A stretch of DNA of 64,000 nucleotides from Nymphaea colorata (GCF_008831285.2 NC_045145.1:17792802-17856801); one strand, 5' to 3'. Counted from the stretch's first letter, positions 1 through 13,416 are shown. Translations and numbers: made by a program. The notes: generated from the sequence alone by a model not told the origin.

Positions 1-796
1 AGGGTTGAGGGGGACAGAATCTACGCAAAGTCGGGCACTACACGTTCCAAATAGAAATTCGCGATATACCGAGAGGATGAAGGAACATTATCCTTGTGCT
101 TGCCTCCTTCAACTACTCTTTTATTGCAGTACATAATTTTTTTTATATCTTTTTCGGGGATCGTCTTGGTCTGCCCAACGCTCCTGAAGTATTAAATCCA
201 ACGAACTCTTGGCCTTCTTTATAATGCAGCGTCCATGGTGGTGCAGATTTTGGAAGAGCAGTTGAGTCGAGAGAGAGAGAGGTGTGGTTCTCGGGGGACG
301 GAGAGTTTGACGTGGTCGTTGAAGTTGCGGAAGGCGAGGCACGAAAGGCGGGGGCTGCACCCGTGCATGAGGGAAGGAGGAAGAGGAGAGCGCTTAGGGA
401 GAGAGACTCTGTTGTTGCCGGGAAGATGAAACCAACAAAATAATAAAACGGAACGCAGAAATAGGAGGTGGGTTTTCTTCGGGAGTTTCAGAATTTCTCC
501 TCTCTCTCTCTCCCCCCTCCTCTCTCTGCGAAGGAAGCTTCGGTTCTCCCCCGCAATAACGCCGTGTTGTGTCCGGCTTCTGCTGCTGCTAGATTCTACC
601 ATCCCTCACAATCTCCACTTGCACATGTCGGGTGATTGGCAGTTGCAGGAGATTAAGAAGACGGAGTCCTCGATCCCTCTCTTTCCTGTAGATCGTCTCC
701 GTCTCCCAGTCTTAATTAGCTCCTCCCGTCCACTACGGATGAGAACCAAATGAATGAGCGCTACCGTTCGTGCGTCTTAGACTTCGTTTTGCCAGA
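1..796 (+). promoter_or_regulatory. Promoter and CT-rich 5' leader of the 5-phosphatase gene
   Basis: No protein gene is recognised here. Several short frames are open on both strands but none resembles a known family. A pyrimidine-rich tract at about 497-528 and GA/CT-rich DNA at 270-420 resemble plant 5' UTR and core-promoter sequence just upstream of the ATG at 797. I could not place a convincing TATA box or transcription start. Confidence 0.4.
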
Positions 797-3700
797 ATGA
801 CGAAGTCAAGTAATGGCTCGGATTCGTCTGTGAAGGGTGATAAGCAGAAGAAGAAGGTACGATTCTTTTCTTTCTCCATTTCTGTAGTCCTGTTATATGC
901 TTTTGCATGGTACAAAGAAACGGAGGAACTATAAAAATGGTGGTGAGAAATGCTACTTCTGAACCCTTGTACAGTCCTTCATTCCGAAGATCTTCGCTAT
1001 GAAATGGCGGAACGGGAGAAAATCCGACGAAGATGTTTTCGCAAGAAGGGAGGCAGCCAGAGGTATTGGTCAAAATTTCTCTACTCTCTCTCTCTCTCTC
1101 CTTCTCTCTTGATCGAAAACAAGTTTGATGATGGGGATTCGTTTATTTATTAGAAATATCTTTTTTTCTACAGATATAGAAATAAGGTTGGCAGCAACCA
1201 GGAGAAGCATGCTGGACGCGTCTCCCGTGATCAGAAAAAGCTTTTCCGGTAATCTCGAACGCCAAATTCATTGTGGTATATGCTAGAAGTTGTCACTAAG
1301 AACTCGCCATTGTTAACCATTCTGAACTTGAACATCACGAAATCTTCTTGGTGGTATAGATCCATTGAGGGCATCAAGATTAAAACAAGGGGAAGGAAAC
1401 CGAGAAGAACTCTCTTCCTTTCCTTCAACCACCGACCAGCATCCGTTTTTGCGTTAAAAATCTTATGTGGAAACTCCCGGACAATGGTGAATCAACTGAA
1501 ACTGCCATCACCATAATGCGCCATAATAACATTCAAATGCCAATCGAGGCCAAAAAGTCTAAAGTTTCTTTCTTCTTCTTCTCTCTCTCTCTTTTCCCTT
1601 TGTCCGGGCTTTCAGTTACATCACATGCCGCACTTTTCAACCTTTGAAATGAAGAGGAATCGACATTGTTCAACTTCCTTACGTTAACCTTCCAGATTCC
1701 TCCATCATGATGCATGGCTCTTGGGTTTTGCTTTCCTTCCTCGAGATTCAACAGCATATTTAAATTTTAAGCGAGACAGTCTTGGTTTGGTGGTGCAGAA
1801 AGGCACACGAATCCGAGAATCGAAGGGCTAAATTTGAGCAACTACGTCCCCCCGGCCTCCCAGTTGGTCGACATTCAGGAATTCAGGTAAACATCCCTTC
1901 ATCCATAAGAAAAACCTCTCTTCCTTCACGCACATATAGAATAGCACCACTTGGAGAAGACCCACATTCCCACTAAGTCCATATGCAGAAAAAAGAGAGA
2001 GAGAGAGAAAGTCTAGGCCGGTTTACCTAGAATACATGGTAGTGGCTTTATTTTTTTCCTTTTTCTTCTTCTTGTAATTGAAGGGGAGTTGGGCAGATAC
2101 CTAAAAACCCTTATAATTTTCTTGCCTTCAGTTTTCAGCATCATCCTATGTTTCTATGTATGTCAAAAAGGGTACATTATCTTTTGGCCGACCTGAGTTT
2201 CTGTTGCCCAAGAAAAGTGGAAAAATGAATTCAGAAAACATGAAAAATGAAAATATGAAGTGCGAATACAGCTGATAGCTTGCGGACAAATGAAAAGAAT
2301 CTCTTGCCTGAAACATGGCCTACCCATTAGGTCCGCTCAGTGCGAAGCAAAGTGCACTTTTGGTCGAGCACAAAGAATCCCCTCGTACCTCTATTTTCTA
2401 CTTCTTACCATTAATCACATTAATTATATTTGCTTATTATTAGTCTATGACATCTACAATAATGTTCTTCCAAGTAAGGAGTTGGGGGAAAGGGGATAAA
2501 GATAGAAAGGGAAGAAGCCCCTAGAGTTTGCAAGGTTACATGCTCAAAAGGGTAGGAATAGAATACTAGATATTACTAGAAAACTTAGAAGCTTGGGCCA
2601 ATTTTTACTCTAGGATTAAAGAGCTCTAGTTCAAGAAAAATAGTTTCATTAGGTTTAGGTCACTTGCTATCGGTTTTGGTTAATTAATGTCCATTTTTGT
2701 TGGCACTTTTCACTCTCTCTATGAGTCTCCTTATGCTTTTCTCCTGAATAAATGGACAGGATATTCGTGGCAACGTGGAACGTAGGAGGGAAATCTCCAC
2801 ACAACGGTCTGAACCTTGAAGATTTCCTCCAGGTGGAAGGCTCCTCTGATATCTACGTCTTAGGGTAAATTTTTTACTTTCTAATTCCATGATTTTGTGA
2901 AGATGTGGACGAGAGTACTGGTGCAGAAATGCTGCTCTTGTGAAGTCATGTTAGTTCATAAAAGGTTTAGGAACTTGGTTGTGGTGGTGTTTGTCCAGGT
3001 TTCAGGAAATAGTCCCTCTAAATGCAGGAAACGTGCTGGTCATCGAGGACAACGAGCCCGCTGCGAAGTGGCTTTCTCTCATCGGCCAGGCGCTCAACAA
3101 GAGCGCGTTTGTAAGGCAAAGGCCAGCCGAGGACGACTGCAGCCAGCGCTCGCGGCACCACTCTCAGGAACAATGGAGCTTTGCTTCTTCTGCTGCCTCC
3201 ACGCCCGCACCAGCTGAGCCAAACCACGAAGGCAGCTGCTGCAACGGCTCCGCCCATGGTCCGGCCAACCCCAAGAACGCGAACCCCAAAGAGTTTTCCA
3301 AGACCCCGAGCGGCGGGCTGCCCTTCTTCCAGAAGCCTTCCCTCAAGGTGTTGTCAAAGTACTTCAGGGTGGTGGACGGCGCGCAGCTCAAGGCCTGCAA
3401 CTGCCCGCCCTCTGCGTCGTCGGATAAGAGGACGTCGGAGATCGGCGATCTGATCCAGAAGGTGGAGTCGTGCTCCGTCTGTTATGGCGACCACAACTCC
3501 AGGGACCATGACGACGACGACTGCCACTCGCAGTTGGCCGGCGACATGCCCGCCGGTCCCAATCAGCTGAGCTATTACCTGATCGCCAGCAAGCAGATGG
3601 TGGGCATATTTCTGTCTGTCTGGGTGAGAAGCGAGCTGGTGCCGCACATTGGTCACCTCCGCCTGTCTTGCGTTGGTCGCGGGATCATGGGATGCCTGGG

Positions 3701-4056
3701 TAATAAGGTAACTAGCTGATTCGCCCTTTCATTATATGAAGCCAGAGTATTGGAGCCAGCATCCTGTCATTAAGGCTTATGATCCTTGTTAACAAGCCCT
3801 TTCTAAACATTTTTTAGGTGACAACTTTTCTATGTTTACATTCAAACAGGCTTACAATTAGTATGAGTAGCTATTTAGAGTAGAATTACTTTGAGAACCC
3901 ACTTTTAAAGTAGCTGACATGATTGCAGTAATTTAACCTTCTTGGCTGCTCACTGTATGAGAATGTTAATGGTTGGATGCTTAGCGTATTTTACACTTTA
4001 ATTCAAATGCATAATTTTCAATATATTTGGAGTCTAACAATTGAACATCAGAAATT

Positions 4057-4095
<39 letters not shown>

Positions 4096-5104
4096 GCACT
4101 TATACGCTTTTGGCCATGCATAGTGATAATATTTTATGATAAATGGCATGCAGGGATGCATATCATTAAGCATGTCACTGCACCAGACGAGCTTCTGCTT
4201 CATTTGCAGCCATTTGGCTTCTGGAGAGAAGGAAGGGGATGAAATCCGAAGGAACGTTGATGTCCTCGAGATTTTGAAGAACACCCAGTTCCCAAAAGTG
4301 TGCAAGTCTCCCGGAAGAAGATTACCCGAGAGAATTCTTGAACATGAGTATGTGTTTTTCTCCTTTTCTTTTGGAGGATTTCATCCTCCCAACGTCTACT
4401 TTTTGATGAGGCAATGCAATCATTCTCTTTGTTTTCTTACGAACGAACAAACAGCCGGGTGATATGGCTTGGGGATCTAAACTACCGGATCGCTCTTAGC
4501 TATTCAGAGACGAGGAAATTGTTGGAGGAGAATGACTGGGATTCTCTTCTGGAGAAAGATCAGGTTAATTCCTTACCATTTCTTCTAGAAATTCTTACTT
4601 GAAGATGGTTTTCTGAAGTTTCTTCCCATACCAAGTTTCATTTTTAACAACTCAACACATTTGCAAGCACAGCTAAAGATTGAGAGAGAAGCAGGAAGAG
4701 TGTTTAAGGGGTGGAAAGAGGGCAAGATCTACTTTGCTCCCACCTACAAATACTCAAACAACTCCGATGCCTACATGGGAGAGACTGTGAAATCCAAGAA
4801 GAAAAGGAGAACACCAGCATGGTTAGCATATTTACGGTTTAAAAAATCGTACCGCCTTTTTAATTTCTCTTCCATTTGAGGTTAACCAAAAGAATTCCAA
4901 AACTTCAGGTGCGACCGCATTCTGTGGAGAGGAGACGGTATCGAACAGCTATCGTATATACGGGGAGAGTCAAGGTTTTCCGATCACCGGCCGGTTTGTG
5001 CTGTTTTTGTAGCGGAAGTTGAGATACTAAACAGTAGCAAACTTGGTGATGATGTTGATGTCGAAGATTACTTGCAGCGAAGGCACAGTTTCTATGAATA
5101 TTGA
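797..5104 (+). CDS. Type I inositol polyphosphate 5-phosphatase (10 coding exons, 590 aa)
   Basis: Removes the 5-phosphate from soluble inositol phosphates and/or phosphoinositides; the plant type I family includes IP5P1/2 and CVP2/CVL1, which act in inositol signalling and vein patterning. Exons: 797-856, 975-1062, 1174-1248, 1799-1886, 2760-2864, 2999-3707, 4154-4347, 4455-4563, 4673-4821, 4909-5104. All introns are GT-AG, every junction keeps phase and the total is 1773 nt. Landmarks: [10 protein letters not shown] near residue 110 opens the phosphatase fold, FQEIVP near 140, [22 protein letters not shown], then the two family signatures WLGDLNYR (about 444-451) and PAWCDRILW (about 524-532), and SDHRPV near the end. 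A long, poorly conserved insert sits between FQEIVP and WVRSEL, as is usual in the plant type I group. The substrate and the exact orthologue cannot be told from sequence alone. The start is the first ATG that splices in phase to the basic N-terminus with PKIFAMKW. Confidence 0.95.
4061..4092. repeat. (CT)16 microsatellite in intron 6 of the 5-phosphatase gene
   Basis: Uninterrupted CT dinucleotide run about 60 bp before the acceptor of exon 7 (4154). It could add to the polypyrimidine character of that intron end, but nothing more can be said. Confidence 0.95.
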
Positions 5105-7756
5105 GGGCTAGCGGAACCTTTCTCCCCTGTCTATTGATCTTCGGCGCATCACTCTTCGTCGGAAATCAAAAAATTGTGCATTATCCTACAGCCCATAGTA
5201 AAATATGCTAACAAATTACTGAACCACATCATCTAACTTTTTTTGTTAATTTATGACAAAAAAGGATTTTCGACCTCTCCGACTTGAATGGGATCACATT
5301 TTTTGTGCTTTCTGGTGAAAATCGAATTTCTGTACTCACCTTTAGCTTGTACATGGAGAAGTTTCTTGAAAATGGAGTGGAAACTGCCCCACTACAGTAA
5401 CTCTGAGTTTTGTTTTGTTCGTCACTTAGTCGACCTGGGAAGTTTCTGGTCTTGTTGGTACCTCAGACGAATGACTTGCCAAAGGACGAGCGACAGAACT
5501 TGGTTCACACCGGATGGATTGTAGTTGCACAAGCAGCTTGTAAAACCTAATAACATATCTTTCAGATTTCATATCTCGGATGTAATCATCATGATCCGCA
5601 ATCTAGAAAAGTACCTTGGAACATTTTATTTGGATATCTCTACAGAAGATATCAGATTTTAATGCCTAGAACCATTTCGTTCTAGATCCACATAGAATTT
5701 TATTCATTATAAACATATAAATTGATTCAAGAGCCGGCTTCTCCCACTTCTGGGCATGAGATAGCATTTTGCTAGGTTAAAATTTCCCAAAGGTAAAAAT
5801 GGGTTTTTGAGATGAAATTTTCTGTATTTCACCTGACGTGGGTCAAACGATGGACACGTATGTGAAATCAATTTGCTAAATAAATGAATGCCTCTCTTTC
5901 GACATTTCAACTGACACAAGCGTTTCTTTGTGTAAAGTTTCATCTTATGTTTGTATACCATCGAAGAAGTGCTTCCTAATTAAGCATGAACAAGATAAGA
6001 ATGGTTCTCTGCAAATCCATACTCATCTGCCACAAAGTAGATTAAGAATCTATCTGAACAATGCCCTACTTATGTATCATTAATCGTCAAATAATTCTCC
6101 GCAAATTACAGCATCGGGCCATCTTATGACCTTCAAATTAGACGCATACTTGACTAGTTTGGTATAGCTCACGAGAGAAAGAGAGGGAGAGAATCTTACC
6201 AGGTTAAATGGTTGGCTTCTTTTGAATTCAATTCAAGGATGTCAATGGATCGGACTCCAATAGGATATGTCCTTAACCGTATCTCCCTTTTCAGATATTC
6301 ACATATATTCGATCAAAGAAAAGTCATATCTGAATCTGAAATCCAATTTCACAATCTAAATATGACATATATACGATTTTACATTCATATTTGAATCCAC
6401 ATCCGAATATTGAATGGAATCTGGCCGACTTTCAAAATGTAAGAGCTTGGATATTGGATAGTTACTTAAAACTAAAGCAGATCGGATATTTATGTATATA
6501 ACTGGATTGTTTTTTTTTTTGCATATCCGATTTTTTCAGAATGGTTTGATCGGATATCCGATCCAAATCAAATATATTGAAATCCTTGTTTGGATCCCTG
6601 CCAGTTTGCTTAGACTTTAAATGTTTCTTTGAAATCCCTTTAAAGAATCCATTACTCTTTAGTTTCGACACCAGAATGCTGATCCGTTGTGCAGGTGAGG
6701 ATGCCGTTTATCTGCCGACATGACCTTCTTGTTCCACCTTCACTTGCACCAACTTCAAATTACCTCCATGCTGTTTAAAGGAAGATCTGATCTCCATAAA
6801 AATTTTTTTTTATCCCAGATTTGAACTTTTCCATAACTTCATAAGCCTGTACAGCGAGGCACGAGAAAGACAGCCACGTGATCAACCTTCTTCCCTTCTT
6901 TTTTTTTCTCTTCTACAGCTAAACCGTATATTTTAAGAAGTAGATAGCCCCGACACCCGACACAGCTCATTTGCTAGAAACTTTCAAGATCAAGGCAATC
7001 AAACAGTCTCTAAAAACACTTTTTTTTTCCCACCGAATGAGTGACCGAGACTTGTTCAGATTAGGCGGTTCTGGTAGTTGTGTTATATCAGGACAATAGC
7101 ATCTAAGATATGCTTACATTCGCTCTCCGTAGTCTGCTCCATAGAACTCTGCTCCTGAGTTCAACGACTCGTACAACTTAAGCGACAAGATTGAAGGAGA
7201 GGACTCGGAATAAAGGGTTATGCTTAAGCGACAATCGGCTGATCTCTTTGCAATTGAAGAGCTGGTTCTGTTATGCATTCTGTTGCTCCTACACTGCACG
7301 GATAAAGGTTGTCCCATTCGCATTTTATAGTGCCCACTTTTGGCATCTCCCACTCGTACAAGTATCCTCATCGTTTAGTGATGACTATTATTAGCAGACT
7401 AAGAGGAATTTTTCACCATCAAGACGACATTTCCAAGCAAATGAACGAGAACAAGTGACAAACTGAAAGGTAACTATATTAATCGCCTAGGAATAACTCA
7501 AAACTAAACAAAGAATAATCTGTTGTACACAGCAGAAAACAGTGTATCACAGAGAAGAAAAAGAAAATAGAAAATAGGAAAGACCCACATTTAGGGGTAT
7601 AATAGAATCGCTAAAATAGGGGCTTCATAGTTCTTTTGACAAAACCCCCGTTTAACACGTACATACAATAGTAATGCCCCACAATACAAAATAACAGGAG
7701 CTAGGAGGGGCTGCTTTAGAGGATGACGACCTTCAAAAGACGGTACCGCTGTTGTA
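5105..7756. other. Convergent intergenic spacer with 3' UTRs and AT-rich repeat debris
   Basis: Lies between the 3' ends of two converging genes and must hold both 3' UTRs. About 6237-6590 is an AT-rich block with repeated gatcggatat/tatccgat motifs in both orientations, beginning near tgtcaatggatcgg. This looks like a degenerate TIR element, but I cannot define its ends. No coding sequence is recognised. Confidence 0.5.
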
Positions 7757-10700
7757 TCAGTTTAACATTTCGTCTAGCTTTTGCCTGTAGAGAGCCAAGT
7801 TCTGCACAAAAGGAGAAGATGAAAGAAGAAATGTACAGTGAGTGGACTGCTGGAAATTTATAGCAAAAAACAGGGAAAGAGAAAGAAATGTGGGTACGAT
7901 TGTATTCTATATGACACAGCTGCAACAAGAAGCTCATATACATATGCCGTACATTTTTAATAAATCTAAGTTAACAGTTCAATCATGTCACATCACACAT
8001 TATATTCTAATATGAAAAATCATTAGTCTTGAGAAAAGTATTCCAGTGCTTGAAGCAAGATAACACCGGTAGGTGAAACAAAAACAGCTGTTCCTGAACT
8101 GCATTAACTTGGCTAGCTTAAAGGTGGAAATTTTGGGGCTGTTGGAAAGCTATCAAAGTTCTAGTTAATTTTGTTTACTATAATATCATAGACCAGCCAT
8201 AGATAATGTTATACCTAAAGTCAATTGGTTTATGAACAAGCGAAAATAGATTTATGCTTTCTTACAAATTTAGAGAAACAGTTATTATAAGCAAAATCAT
8301 GGACATCTAGACAACGAAAAATATTTGTATATCAAAGTTCTAGTTAATTTTGTTTACTATAATATCATAGACCAGCCATAGATAATGTTATACCCAAAGT
8401 CAATTGGTTTATGAACAAGGGTAAATAGATTTATGCTTTCTTACAAATTTAGAGAAACAGTTATTATGAGCAAAATCATGGGCATCTGGACAATGAAATA
8501 TTTGTATACAAATGCTGCTTGGGCTGGTGAGTTAGGGGATAGAATGTCGAGTGGACATTTTTTAGGCCATTATCAAACTCAGAAGTATGAAGTGTTGTAT
8601 ATGATATGTGTGGCTTATTGCATGCACCGGCTGCAACATCCCAGGACAGGCATGGCATGCTGTTAAACAAGTTTTTGCAACACAAGGATCTATAGATAAT
8701 ATTCAGCATAGTTATAAACATGCCATATAAAATGACTCCAGAGATTAATTTGTCCATGTAAATATGAAAGAAAGCAAAAATTAATATGATGGCCTTGAAG
8801 CATTATTGGAAGTGATGACATGGTCTCATGCTAAACAGTGACATATGATTCGACAAACAATGAAATGAAAACCTTGAACTAATTTTTCTGTGTGTTTCCA
8901 TTCTAATGATCTATCTGAGGGTTAGCAGTAGTTGTCAAATCTGTTCTACACAAAGGAAGTAATGTTTTATAAGCAACGTTAAATTATTCTACACTACCAT
9001 TTAGGTCCCTAGGCCCATCTTTTACCTTAAGTAAGCTTAGGACCTTAGACAACGCTCAAAGCACCATACAAAGATATCATGATAAAAAAACAGTATAGCA
9101 AATTATAGAATGATTTACAATGTTCAAGTGGGCTTTGTATTTCTGTAGCATGCCACTTAGCCAGCTGGATTTTTATTTTGAAAAGCATGATTAACTTGCT
9201 ATGATGAGCATCTGCAATTTGATGTGATGTTGTCACTTCTTGCTAGACTTAACCTTCACTCCTAGCTTGTTTGGTTAACTTCTTCCACATCACATTATCG
9301 ATATACTATATTACAGATAGCATGGAGCCTTCTCTTTTGACATATTAATTTTCAAATTATGGTACATTCCTACCTTACCATTTTCTCAATAGTTACAACA
9401 TAATATGATGCAACAGCAGTTGTAGTTATGGGATACCTAGCAATCTCTATCATGCTAGCTCATATAAGCTTGTAAAGTGTTCCCATTGTGAAGACTGATG
9501 CTCGTTCATCTATCTGCTTTCACCAGATGTAATGTGCCACCAAATAAACCAAAAAAAAAAAATCTTTCCAAATGAATACAATAAATCATATTTGATGGAT
9601 TTAAATCCCCATGATTAACAGTAGGATTTAAGATTGGAGATAGTAGGTTACCAGTTAAGACATTTGGAAAAAGAAGGGAAAAATTATGAATAGGAGCTGA
9701 GTTAAATAAACAAGAGAATGACAAAAGGGACGAATTTAGATAGCACACAAAATAAATGTAAAATAAGAATGGAGTTCAAAGTGAAATGAATGTAAGACAG
9801 AAGACTTTAGCTACAGCACCTTAGTGTAAGCATAAACACCAGCTTCAGATGGTGCCACTGGGGACCCCCTTCGGATGAATCTTCCTTCTTTAAATATGTA
9901 TAACATGGGAATACCAGTTGAAAGCTCCAAGCTTATCACCTGCAATAGGAAGACGTATACTTCGGAAAGCCTGATAATAAAGACTAGATAATAAAGGCTA
10001 TGTCCTGTATATGCATAAATCTGTAATAAAGGTGTCGTTACCTCTTGAGAAGTTAATTTGTCCAGATACATAATTATTGATCTTAAAGAGTTTCCATGAG
10101 CTGCAATCATGACATGCTTTCCAGCCTGTAATTGGGGTTCAATCTGCAAAAAAGATCCCATTTAGATGCCCGAACCTTGGAACTTAAGAACAAGTTTCTA
10201 AAGACAGCTTTACACAAACAGTGCTGACATGAATCTAGAGAAGTAATTTACTAATGCAGATCGATGATAAAAATGTAATGACCTTCAGAATCTTAAGATA
10301 TTAAAAAGTGGGAAAAGGTTACTGGTGATATTAATGTTTTGCGTTCTGTTAATGCGACAATTCCTCTTGACCGGAACGAATTATAAAAGCAGATTAATGC
10401 TTACGTTTTCTCTGAAATATGCAACTGCCCTTTCAGCACACATTTCCAGACTCTCTCCATTAGGGGGAGGGATGTCATAACTACGACGCCATTCATGTAC
10501 TTGCTCCTTGCCAAACCGGTCAGCAGTTTCCTGCTTGTTGAGACCCTGTAGTTCTCCATACCTGAAAAACAGAAAAAGAGTAGCAACTAGCGTCAACTTT
10601 GCTGCATTTAGCATTACTAATTATAGGGCCAAGAGAAAGAAGGAACAAATGACGCAATCAATACAAAATCACAACAGGATATTCTATTACATTCGTTCAT

Positions 10701-12110
10701 TTAACTGCCAAGCAGCTACCACGGGAATGGATTGTTTCTTGGTTTCTTCACTGAATATCTGACTCCATGCTTTAGCCTGCTCACTCTCATTGTGCAAGAT
10801 AATAGGAACCTGTAGAATCGGGATAGTTCCAAATAAGCACTTGCAAAAGAGATTCTAAAAATTATGAAGAAATTACACTGACATGGTCGAGCAATTTTGT
10901 CATCCCTTTGCAACAATACAGCATGTGGACTTACTAAAAGGACATGGGTAAAACAGAAGTTAGAAGGGAAAAAAGGAAACCTTCTTGCGACGATGCTGGG
11001 TCATGGCAAGCATCGCAGTCATTTGAGCACGGATCAACGAAGATGTAAAGATCATGTCAACCGGGATATTGCTAATTCTTTTCCCAGCTTCAATCGCCTC
11101 TTCAACTCCCTTCTGAGTAAGTGGAACATCGACACAGCCAGTAAAAAGATTTTTCTCATTCCACAATGACTCTCCATGACGAATCAAAATCAGCGCAGTT
11201 TCATCTGAAAAATGATCAAAAGCCAAGAAGATTTCTCAGTCAAGACCGCGGTAACGTTGTGTTAGCTTTGAGATAATCTAAAGACTATGACTGTCAGATT
11301 AAAAGAACCAAACCGCAGGCTTGACCTATTGTGAAAGTGAAATATGACCAACAGGAAAGCTAAAATATTCTGCGACTTTCACTTATAGTAAAATCATGAC
11401 TACATACAAAGTAGTACTGGAAGCTCAATCTAGCGTGAGATCGTAATTAAGGAAGCGAGCTGCTACTTGTTCTGCTGCTAAATCAGATTAAAGTTTTAAG
11501 GGACAGATTAAAGTTTTGAGGGAGGCGATCACAGTTTTGAAGGAGGTCCAAGCAAATATGAAAAGGAATCGGTTAACCACATTTCTCCTACTCAAGCAGG
11601 CGTTCCACACGTTTCGCGTTATAGAGTTACAATACTCCAATTACCCATTTAAGCTAGTCCTACAAATCAATTAAGCAGGTTCCGTGTTGATCTTTTAGCG
11701 AAGCATTCGCATCCAAGAATCAGATAAAAAGAACAAATCGGTACCACCATGTAAAATATATACATTGAAGCAAAAACCAAAGTCACAGTAAGCACTAAAG
11801 CGAGGTGGCCAATGATCATAAAAGGCATACTTGATTTCTTCCTCTGATCATTGGGATTCTTCGAAGGAACCGAAACCGGACTGGCGACCGGCGTTTGAGG
11901 ATTCATTGCACGAACCGCCCCAAATTTCCTTCCTCGGAAAGCAACGGAGTCGCTTACTTCCATCAGCAAGCCACTTTCGCCGACGAAGCCTTTCGAAACT
12001 AATCGACCAGAGAAGCTCACGGAGAGCGATTTTGCTGCGGAGCCACCACCGTCGTATCGCTGACAACAATGGATGGCACCAACCGCGTTTTGGAACGTCG
12101 CAACAGCCAT
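7757..12110 (-). CDS. Phosphoglycerate mutase-like protein, cofactor-dependent type, probable plastid targeting (7 coding exons, 348 aa)
   Basis: Histidine-phosphatase superfamily member of the 2,3-bisphosphoglycerate-dependent phosphoglycerate mutase type, expected to interconvert 3- and 2-phosphoglycerate. Exons, minus strand: 12110-11831, 11204-10981, 10809-10691, 10561-10405, 10143-10042, 9939-9820, 7801-7757. All are GT-AG and in phase, total 1047 nt. The first 90 or so residues are rich in Ser, Ala, Val and Arg and poor in acidic residues, like a chloroplast transit peptide. The catalytic core starts at [15 protein letters not shown] (phospho-acceptor His about 103), followed by NERMYGELQG (Glu about 211), [16 protein letters not shown] and [10 protein letters not shown] (second catalytic His about 276). 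The last exon encodes [13 protein letters not shown] and lies 2 kb from exon 6; its match to the usual family C-terminus is why I prefer it to the in-frame stop at 9811-9813, which ends the frame 3 codons into intron 6. The aag before the ATG follows a likely acceptor, so a 5' UTR intron is probable. Confidence 0.95.
8152..8508. repeat. 179-bp tandem duplication in the last intron of the phosphoglycerate mutase gene
   Basis: Copy 1 is 8152-8330 and copy 2 starts at 8331, both with atcaaagttctagttaattt. The copies differ by a handful of substitutions and a short deletion near the end of copy 2 (about 8498-8505). The high identity suggests a recent duplication. It is non-coding and lies between exons 6 and 7. 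Confidence 0.93.
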
Positions 12111-12640
12111 CTTCTACAATCAAAAAGAAGAAAGCAGAGAACCGGGGTCAATACTCAAGCCAGAGGCCACACCAAAAAGAACAAAAATGATTCATATAAA
12201 ACGAAGCAGTTCTGCCCCTAACTGGATTACAACACATAAGGAGCACGCTCCAAAGAAACCAATATAGATGACGGACAAAGACAAGGAAAAGGGTGAATCC
12301 ATCAACGTACATACACAAACAAGAGGAAGCAGCAACAACTCGACTAACAATGGCAGAAGAGAAGAGGGGATTATCTGCCTTCAAACTTTTTCCCGTCTAA
12401 GGCGGACCAAACGAGGAGAACAAGCCACCTGCCTCACGGAAGCATTGACTCGAGAGTCACGGACAAGGGGAGCCGACGAGCTTCCTTCCCTCGTGAGATC
12501 GCCGGCGTCGTCAAGGTTATATTAGGAGAATTCGAGAAGAGAGGACGGAGGAGGGAACAGAGGGCGCGTATTTGTCAGCAAAGAATCGATGGATTTTAAA
12601 AGTGGAGATCTAGGAGGGCCGGGAGGACGGTTGGGGGAGG
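12111..12640 (-). promoter_or_regulatory. 5' UTR and promoter region of the phosphoglycerate mutase gene
   Basis: Reading the minus strand, a T-rich stretch ending in ttgattgtag sits 3 nt before the ATG at 12110, so the leader probably contains an intron with its first exon further out, perhaps within 12380-12600. The donor could not be fixed. Short open frames here on the plus strand do not resemble proteins. Confidence 0.4.
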
Positions 12641-13226
12641 TTGGCATGGCACTTGGAACTTGGAAGGTGCGGTGGCGTTCCTCACATGGGGGTTGGAAGA
12701 TCCAACAGCGAGTCTAAAGGGGTGCGGTCGGTCCCCCCTTCTCCTCCTGTTTTGGCTGCTGCTTTGTGCCTGAGTTTGACCGTGACCATGTTCAACCTTT
12801 CGCACCAACTCACCTAAAAGCAGCAGCCATGGATGAGTATTTACAGCGACGATCGTCTACGGTTTTCCACTTTTCTGTGACGAGTCATCGACTAATTGAC
12901 GCTTAGAAACTACGGAATCCCAAGTTTTTGAGCAAGATAAAATCTAGAGATGGCTACCAAGAAAGAGTTGAGCAGGGGCTAGAGCTCTAAAATTCTAAAC
13001 CAAAGTCGACTAGTTACCAGTCAAGATGGGTCCTTGCTCAATTTCATCGGATGCTCAGCGAGACAATTTTACAAGAAAATTTTCTCAGTTCTCTTTGTTT
13101 GTCGTTCATATTCATGGGAGCAGAGCAATCAGTGAATCCAGTGGCCCGTGGCTCAACAGGGTCATCTGGCAAGGACTGGAACATACAGTCATCAATTTTT
13201 GCACCCGTGGTTTTGAGGGGTACGAC

Positions 13227-13416
13227 ACCTTCCCCTCAGATCTCAAATCCATTTTTGGATTCTTCAGCGGATCTCAAATCCACATTTTTTATACCATAGC
13301 GCGGATTTGAGATTCACATTGGATGTAGATGATGAAATAAAACTGTGGATTTCAACTATCGTGGATTTCAAATCCCCTCCAATCTAAGTTCTGTAGAGAA
13401 TCAAATGCAACCTAAA
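13227..13416. repeat. Short TIR-like repeat fragment rich in ggatttcaaatcc motifs
   Basis: Repeated short motifs in both orientations (tctcaaatccat, gcggatttgaga, ggatttcaaatcc) end at a right edge reading aatcaaatgcaacc. A similar right edge, aatcaaatgcacc, occurs at about 49185-49198. This suggests a dispersed non-autonomous element family. The left edge and a target duplication were not found. Confidence 0.35.

Noticed and set aside
9811-9819. In-frame stop just after exon 6 as the end of the phosphoglycerate mutase
   Set aside because: It would remove the conserved C-terminal helix, which is present at 7757-7801 with proper splice signals. Kept only as a possible isoform.
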